Below, one piece after another: positions 57,918-64,000 of a DNA stretch of 64,000 nt. The DNA lies in NCBI RefSeq assembly GCF_030272615.1, contig NC_081411.1, positions 157,622,471 through 157,686,470 of the forward strand, written 5' to 3'. How positions within the stretch are numbered: the first letter of the stretch is position 1; the number at the start of each line of letters is the position of its first letter. A program made the translations under genes and the position numbers. The notes under the pieces were generated by a model. The model saw only the letters and a program-made list of their open reading frames with translations. It was not told where the DNA came from and did not search any database. The stretch is from Cryptomeria japonica (taxonomy: Eukaryota; Streptophyta; Pinopsida; Cupressales; Cupressaceae).

Positions 57918-58918
57918 GTTGTTATAATAAAAGATCACCGAGGGGGGGGGGGGGCGGTGAATCAGTGATCTATCGGAAGTTAAAACCACAAAATTATTTT
58001 TTATCCATCAAAATTTATAATGCATAATGGATAAGAACATTAATATGCAACAACAAATTCACAAATCCACAACATCAAAATTTATACGTGGAAAGCCGAA
58101 AAGGGAAAACCATAGTGGGGCTGGAACCCACAATATTCATATACTATGACCATGAGTACATAAATATTACATAGATGGGGAATGCACTTGCATTCAGGAT
58201 CATTGCGTAGAGCTCACTGCTCAATTACAATTGCCCGGAGGGCTACACCCCTCAAGGAAGTCTCACTGACTTACAATTTGATTACAATAGGAATGTACAA
58301 TGAAATGAACTCTTAGAAAACATCTAACTATGCAAAGATAATTTCCGGTTAGGCTCTGAAACACTGACTGTCTCTGATTTGTTGATTACTTTGTTCCTTC
58401 TCAGTTAGCTACTAGTTGATCTGAAAACAAAATGCACATGTATAACTACACTCAGTCGCACCAAAACTAGTTATCACACACACACAATATCGAAAATCAA
58501 CCACCAAATCATTCTTATATATCTAGTCTTGCCACCAAAACAATCTTCTTCATGTCAGCTTCAAGAGATGTAACATGAAGATGAAGTTGACATCAACCTC
58601 GAATAACCCATGGCACTGGACAAAAACATTATAACCACACGCTTCCCAAAGGTCTTTCCAAATATCAAGATCACAAAAACAATCACCAAAAATACCGCAA
58701 CCATCGGAAACCATTTCAGACCAGCACGTTACCAAAATACCCAGTTTTGCCTTGTTTCACTAGTTATTTGTTTTTCGGTTACCTCCAACTTCCAGATACG
58801 ATGAATCATGATCACAAGATCAAATCACCATGAATAGTTTCCATCAATGACAACCCTAAATAAATAATTAACCACCAGAAGTCTCCAAAAATCATCGGAT
58901 GAGTGTCAATTTCCAACA
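57918..58918 (-). repeat. 3' LTR of the pol-less element
   Basis: The right edge TTCCAACA at 58918 (minus strand TGTTGGAAATTGACAC) abuts the polypurine tract. The left edge is approximate (57918-57925). It shares with 63841-64000 the hairpin, atctatcggaagttaaaa and gcaacaacaaattcacaaat. The G run at 57942-57954 is 13 bases. Confidence 0.75.
57932..57971 (-). promoter_or_regulatory. G/C-rich hairpin near the LTR end
   Basis: AGATCACCGA (57932-57941) pairs with TCAGTGATCT (57962-57971) at nine of ten positions around a loop with 13 consecutive G (plus strand). Confidence 0.55.
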
Positions 58919-58930
58919 ATCTCCCCATTT
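58919..58930 (-). promoter_or_regulatory. Polypurine tract
   Basis: The minus strand reads AAATGGGGAGAT immediately before the LTR start TGTTGG. A second purine run, CAAAGGGGGAGAGATGAGG at about 59056-59074, lies just after ORF-B and could be a central or duplicate tract. Confidence 0.75.
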
Positions 58931-59127
58931 GGTATTGATGGCAACACCTATGAAAAATGGCTAAGTATTGAAATTTGTAAAAGAATTTTGACAGTCCCCC
59001 TTAGATCAATATTTTGCATCACCGAACTTACTGTACACTCTATATACATTTTTCACCTCATCTCTCCCCCTTTGAAAACAATGCCAAAAATGGGATGCTG
59101 CCCAAAACTGATACACAAATGAATAAT

Positions 59128-62100
59128 TTACAAATATTTAAATAAATTGGCATAAGTATTTTGCAAAACTCCCAAGTGAGTCTCCCACCCACTCTTCAGG
59201 TTATCCAAAATTGTAATGAATGCATTGAATACTATGGCATGAATCTCTAGCTCTCTTAGGTTTGATGGTATAGGATGGGCCATTTCCTTCATACAATCCA
59301 CCTTATTTCTTAGCAAGGTCTCTATCCAAACAACAATCAAGTTCCAAATCTCACCTACTCTCCTCAGAATTTTCTCCTTATCAGCCTAAAAACCAAAGAT
59401 TAGATAATTCAAAGCTATGATCTGTCCTTGAATTCTCTTGGTTAGATTTACATTGGAATCAAATGATTGTGAAATACATGCCAGCTTGTCCTGGCAATCA
59501 TTTATTTGTTTATCAATATCAATAATGAACTTGGGCAAAATGAGACATGATTTGTACAATTTAGCAGCTTCCAACAATGTGTCAAAAACTGTTTGCAGTA
59601 TCTTATTCAATGTCACCCTATCATACTCAATCATCTTAAAAAATATATGCTTCCTAACTTCCTTAAATATATCCAAAACCTTTTGAGTAGCCGTCTTCTC
59701 CAAGGAATCAAAATTGTTATTCACATTATCAATCAATTGAATAAATTTACCGGAGGGGTTGTCTTTTGAATCTAGTTTTACATTTGTAGCCACCTTCTGC
59801 AAAACATCAATAAACATCAAAAGTAACTTTATATCTTTGATCTCTGACTTCACTAGGTCCTGGTTGGCCTGAGCTTGGACTACAACAGCAAGCATAAGCT
59901 TCTCTATGAGAAAAAGCTTTCCAAGCTCAGCTAATCCATCAAGGTTTATCTGTGGTGAAATTCCTATTACCAAAGGAGTGGCAATTGTTAGATCATCTAT
60001 GCCTTTCCCTTTGTCCACCTTAATTGACTTAGCATCCTTTTTCTCACCCTTATCTCCAATATCAGTCTGTATAGGGGCTACAACATTGTCGGTCACCAGA
60101 GGATTGTCATCGGTCTCAGCATCAACTATGGTATTACCTTGGTCGTCCGATTGATCCTTAGATTGAATTTCAACCTTTTGACTTTTGGAATTACCTAGCT
60201 TGTCTTCCAGCTAAGATGATTTGAAGGCATCCTTGTACAGAGGGTCATTTTGAATCTTCTTCCAAATTTTGTCTATCTCCCTTTTGACTTCCTCAACATT
60301 GCCAATAATCAACCGATTTATTTTATTTTTTCTTCGGAATTCCTTCTTATTGTCCTCCTCAATCAATTGATTAACTTCATCATGGGTTATACATGTACAA
60401 ATATTTACAAGTTCTATTTATTTCATCTCTCTATCCATTTTATTTGCATTCACCCTTCTAGAATCAGTAATATTGTACAGGTCCTTAGGAATGTACTTCT
60501 CTAACTCAATCAATGTGTTACTAAAACTATGTAAATACAATACTACAACTTCCTCAACTTTTCTTTGGTCACCATCATCAAAATTGTCAAAATTTGCTTG
60601 AAGATTCTTTAAGTTTCCATCCGCAAGTATCTCATTAATCAATTGGTCTAATTCACTCTTCATCGGTTTACTTCTTTGGGATCTTCTGGAGGGAGTAGGA
60701 TCTGATTTTGTCCTCTTGCTAGGTTGCACTCCACCGGATTGAGGCTTCCTCATTTGTCTAATAAATTGACCCTTTTTCATTGCTCTAGTTGCCTCTTCCT
60801 CAGACTCTGTCTCTGAGGCCACCGAAGAAACTGCAACATAAGTCCTTTTAGGTTTTTCTTTTTTCTTCAACACACCTTTTCCGGATCGGGTATGCTCTAT
60901 AGGCTGTGCCACCAGAGCATGAGTGGACTTAGTTTATTCTTTCTATGCATGTTTCTCTCTGGCCTTCTTCACCTCGTCCTTTGTGAAGCCCATCCGAGCA
61001 GCTACTTCTTCTGCCATTTTGGTCACCTTTCTCTTTTGGGTAGGGGTAGTAAACTACTGGTACAAACTAAGATCTTTCTCCTTGAAAGTCCCAAATCTCC
61101 CTTCCTTGGGATCAACTAGTTGACTCAGGAGATGTTGATCATATCCCATGGGCATGATCAAAACAATTTGAGGCTCCACTGCTTCCATTAAACATTGATC
61201 CTTGTCAACCATGAAGCAAATGGTTTGCTCATACTTCTATACCACCTCTTTAGGAATTCTTTCCCTATTTTTCATCGAGGCTTGAAAGCTTTTGAAGTAT
61301 TCCCAAAGGACAAATATCCTCTTAGTAGCATCACCAACAACCCACAGACCTTCCTTAATCTACATGGATACCAGACTTTCATAGGCCCATTTGTCCTTGC
61401 CATTGATACCAGGTATCTCTTGCAAATAGTATAATGCTAGGAAAATAAGGAGTATCCCATACTTGAATGTATTCATTTTGTCCTACTTAATTTTCTTCAA
61501 GTTACTCAACAACTCATTCAAAAGTGTTGTGCATAGGTCATACTTCTTATCCTCTTTAAGCATCTCATATGCAGAGTATATTGCAGTAATGAAGATGGAG
61601 TTGTATTGGTTGGACTGGTAGACCTTATAACCCACCACCATAGAAGTTAACTTTACATAATTCTCTAGAATATCTTTTATGGTAATGGCTCTACTATCAA
61701 ATTTTGATCTATTTGTAGCAATAAGAGTGTCATTGGATACCTTCCTCAGGCTATGCACCACATCGGTTTGTGCCAAACCAGTTACAACATGGATTGCTTG
61801 CTTAGTGATCTTGTGGGGCTTATCCAACCATGTGAATCCGTCATGCATTCAACTCAAGATGCATAAAATCCACTCTGCCTTATCAAACAACAGGAAATGA
61901 ACTAACTACAAGTAACCCTTGTCTTGGAGTGCCTTATATTCATGTTTGAGATTTTCCAAACCATCAGCCAAATGCTTGTTATAAAGATCCAACATATCAA
62001 CATTTTTGAGCTCCTCAATGACGCAGTGAATGTAAGCCCTGATGTCCTCATTGTGTAGCACACTATAGGACACAAATCAAAATGCACTTATTGGGTCATC

Positions 62101-62196
62101 CTAGATTGATTTGAATGGATTCTTCTTAAAAATAGGATGAGCCTTATCCTTGATTTCAACTACCAAAGGTGCTACAATGCCAGAAAATGAAGCTAT
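59128..62196 (-). pseudogene. ORF-B: long uncharacterised retroelement ORF (about 1,020 codons)
   Basis: One frame runs from about 62196 (the apparent start codon now reads ATA, before ASFSGIVAPLVVE) to TAA at 59128, with no frameshift detected. About fifteen in-frame stops, mostly TAG, sit where Gln, Trp or Arg fits. Visible parts: around residue 120 FTWLDKPHKITKQAIHVVTG; near residue 245 a hydrophobic YGILLIFLALYYLQEIPGI; near residues 440-510 a basic, probably disordered stretch (KKKEKPKRTY, RRSQRSKPMKSE); then a long helical C-terminal part (KFIQLIDNVNNNFDSLEKTA, LLEAAKLYKSC). No protease, RT, RNase H or integrase signature was found. The position between gag-like ORF-A and the polypurine tract is where pol would lie. 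The function is unknown. Confidence 0.65.
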
Positions 62197-62608
62197 TTAA
62201 ATTTTAGGGTTTGCAAACACCAACAAAACTAAACAGATAAGTACCTCACTTCACAACCGGGCGTAAGAAATCACTTAGTAAGTCATTGGAATCATTGTTA
62301 AGATTTCTAGGTTGCTTGGTCTTGCTCTTCTCTTACTCGCTTGATCATATTGTTCTGAATGAAGACTTCAAGTACACTTGTATCCTTCAAAAACCTAATT
62401 TTCCTCTATAATAAATGCAACAACCGGTTGTCATAATTTTCATAAAATTTCATATCAGAGCACAAGATCCTTGAGAAATCTTTGGACATCATCTCCACAT
62501 ATGATTTACTCCTTCTGAAACCTTCTAGAATCAATTGCAGACAACCAAAGAAGGGCTTCTTAGAATTTTCATGAAAACCTCCCCCTAAGGCATAAAGCCC
62601 TATTTACT

Positions 62609-63772
62609 TTATGAATCTCCTACAGCGGATTCGGGTATAGATCCATTATTTGCCTTAGATTCATACTTCTTTACCCACATCTTCTCATCGTGATCTCTAA
62701 TCTCTTCAACCTTTGCGTTTCCCTTCTCATCTGATTTGTTCTTGTGTACCAGAGTACTGTTCTTGCTTTTGTCATACTTTGCAATGTGACCGGTTTTGTT
62801 ACATGCTTGACAAACAACATTATTCTTCATAGATATGAAGTTCATCAAATTTTGTCTCATCCTGCACTATTTAGAAATATGTCCAAACATTCCACAAGCA
62901 TAGCATCTTTTATTCTAAAGGTTATTCATCACAGCTCTACACACATTTGACTTGTGTCCAAAATTATTGCATATGAAACACTGACTAGTAAAGGTAGAAA
63001 CATTATTCATATTATTCATCATATTGTTATTGTTCATCATTCCATTATTCATCCAAATTCTTCACTGACTGGCCATGTGACCAACTTTGCTGCAAGTAAA
63101 ACATCTACCATTAAATTTATGAGCATTAGATTGTCTTACCAGAGGATTATTGCTCTTATTAGCATTGCCTTGTCCAGATCCGGAGGATTCACCTTTCTCA
63201 TATCCTAGACCTTGCATATCATTCCCATGTCTTTAACTTTCCATCATGTCACCAAGTCCTGTTGAGCTAGCTTTGAATTTTTCTCTGTATTCATTAGTAG
63301 TAGAAAGTTCACCCCTCAAGGTAGCAACCTATCTTTCAATCTCTTGACCATTATTCCTTGATTGTGTCATCTCAAGTTTCAACTGATCATTCTCATAGGT
63401 AAGCTTGAAGCATTCATTAGGTCTTTCTTTCAATGATTTTGCCAGATTCTCCTCATTCTGCTTTTGGTCCTCAATCTCCTTAGTCAATCTCATCACAATG
63501 GATTGAATCTCATTCTTCAAAGAAGCATTTTCTCTCTCAAGCTTGTTAACCTCATCAACTTTGTCTTGGTATTCCATGATCTGATCTTCTTTCTCTTTCA
63601 ACTTGTCCATTAATTCCTTCCTCTTTTTGCTGTAGATACTTGCTTTATCCTTCAGCTCACTAATGAATTCATCAGCAACATTCAGATTCTTCTTCAAGGT
63701 ACAGACCTCACTTCTAGGAGCATGAAGATCCTCAAGTGCCACATTGAGTTGTCTCTCAAAATTGGAATCCAT
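62609..63772 (-). pseudogene. ORF-A: gag-like coiled coil with four CCHC knuckles
   Basis: The ATG at 63772 (MDSNFERQLNVALEDL) is chosen because it lies about 50 bases after the PBS and is in frame with the rest. About 140 residues of heptad-rich coiled coil (ELKDKASIYSKKRKELMDKL, KLERENASLKNEIQSI) follow. Then come four zinc knuckles: CFTCSKVGHMASQ- (63070-63110), CFICNNFGHKSNVC (about 62940-62980), CYACGMFGHISK-C (about 62875-62915) and CQACNKTGHIAKYD (about 62770-62820). Met/Asn-rich spacers separate the first two. Only the second is fully intact. In-frame stops (TAG three times, TAA and TGA once each) interrupt it. No UBN2-type N-terminal gag domain was seen. It probably binds the element RNA. 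Confidence 0.75.
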
Positions 63773-63825
63773 TGAATCAATCTCCCAGATCTTCCTCAAG
63801 TGGTTAAGCTTCCCTAGAGGAACTA

Positions 63826-63838
63826 GGCTCTGATACTA
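63826..63838 (-). promoter_or_regulatory. Primer-binding site (initiator tRNA-Met)
   Basis: The minus strand reads TAGTATCAGAGCC just inside the 5' LTR end. The consensus has TGG at the start, so one G is now A, the same change as at 12242-12254. Confidence 0.85.
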
Positions 63839-63840
63839 AT

Positions 63841-64000
63841 TTTTAAATCAGAGATCACTGAGAGAGGGGGGAGGATGAATTAGTGATCTATCGGAAGTTA
63901 AAATGACAAGCTTATTCTTTATCCCTGATTAATAATGCATAACAGATAAGAACATAAACATGCAACAACAAATTCACAAATCCACAATAGTAGAATTTTT
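63841..64000 (-). repeat. 5' LTR of the pol-less element, cut by the window edge
   Basis: Only the distal 160 bases are in view. They align with the start of 57918-58918. Confidence 0.8.
63852..63889 (-). promoter_or_regulatory. G/C-rich hairpin just 5' of the PBS
   Basis: AGATCACT (63852-63859) pairs perfectly with AGTGATCT (63882-63889), extended by a G-T and an A-T pair, around a G-rich loop. Confidence 0.6.

Larger units (their letters stand above)
57918..64000 (-). mobile_element. LTR retrotransposon lacking recognisable pol, runs off the window
   Basis: Minus-strand order is 5' LTR (from 63841 to beyond the window), PBS (63826-63838), ORF-A (63772-62609), ORF-B (62196-59128), polypurine tract (58919-58930), 3' LTR (58918-57918). 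The two LTRs match from gatcac-gag-G-run-tcagtgatctatcggaagtt onward. The 4.9-kb internal region contains no reverse transcriptase, integrase, protease or RNase H motif in any minus-strand frame I read. It therefore fits a large non-autonomous derivative (LARD type) that nevertheless encodes long proteins. The LTR style and PBS are copia-like. The right target duplication is out of view. Confidence 0.75.

Overview
This window looks like intergenic nuclear DNA from a large-genome vascular plant. The evidence is AT-rich sequence, plant-type L1 LINEs with a C-terminal RNase H, a Ty3/gypsy chromovirus primed by initiator tRNA-Met, and several long Ty1/copia-type LTRs nested in each other. A gymnosperm is my best guess from the style and age of the elements, but nothing here proves it. 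I found no intact host gene. Almost every coding signal is a decayed transposon ORF.

Layout. 1-7.9 kb: an LTR edge with primer-binding site, a copia-type LTR (3157-4244), a possible leucine-rich-repeat relic and a small promoter-plus-first-exon module. 8-9.8 kb: LINE 3' fragment on the minus strand. 9.8-18.4 kb: a copia-type element retaining only gag, then a plus-strand copia LTR split by a minus-strand copia LTR, itself split by a solo LTR with a GGAAT duplication. 18.5-21.6 kb: more LTR fragments. 23.3-29.2 kb: full-length plus-strand LINE with a 13-bp target duplication. 30.5-32.2 kb: solo LTR flanked by TTTTC. 32.9-39.6 kb: complete minus-strand chromovirus with two LTRs, PBS, polypurine tract and a CATGG duplication. 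41-47.6 kb: LTR fragment, weak ORFs and AT-rich DNA, ending in a second copy of the promoter/exon module. 48.2-56.0 kb: second full-length LINE, on the minus strand. 56.6-56.9 kb: tRNA-type SINE with a 12-bp target duplication. 57.9 kb to the right edge: a retrotransposon with LTRs, PBS and polypurine tract but no recognisable polymerase. It carries a coiled-coil/multi-zinc-knuckle ORF and a ~1,020-codon ORF I cannot assign.

Themes. (1) The ORFs are broken mainly by TAG where Gln or Trp is expected, in elements of all classes. This fits deamination of methylated CHG cytosines. (2) Copia-type LTRs carry a hairpin near the PBS whose stem sequence differs between elements while pairing is kept. 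(3) Both full-length LINEs join ORF1 to ORF2 by an ATGA stop/start overlap. (4) The polymerase-less element at the right edge is the best candidate for something poorly described. All reading-frame, boundary and alignment statements come from reading by eye, without database searches.
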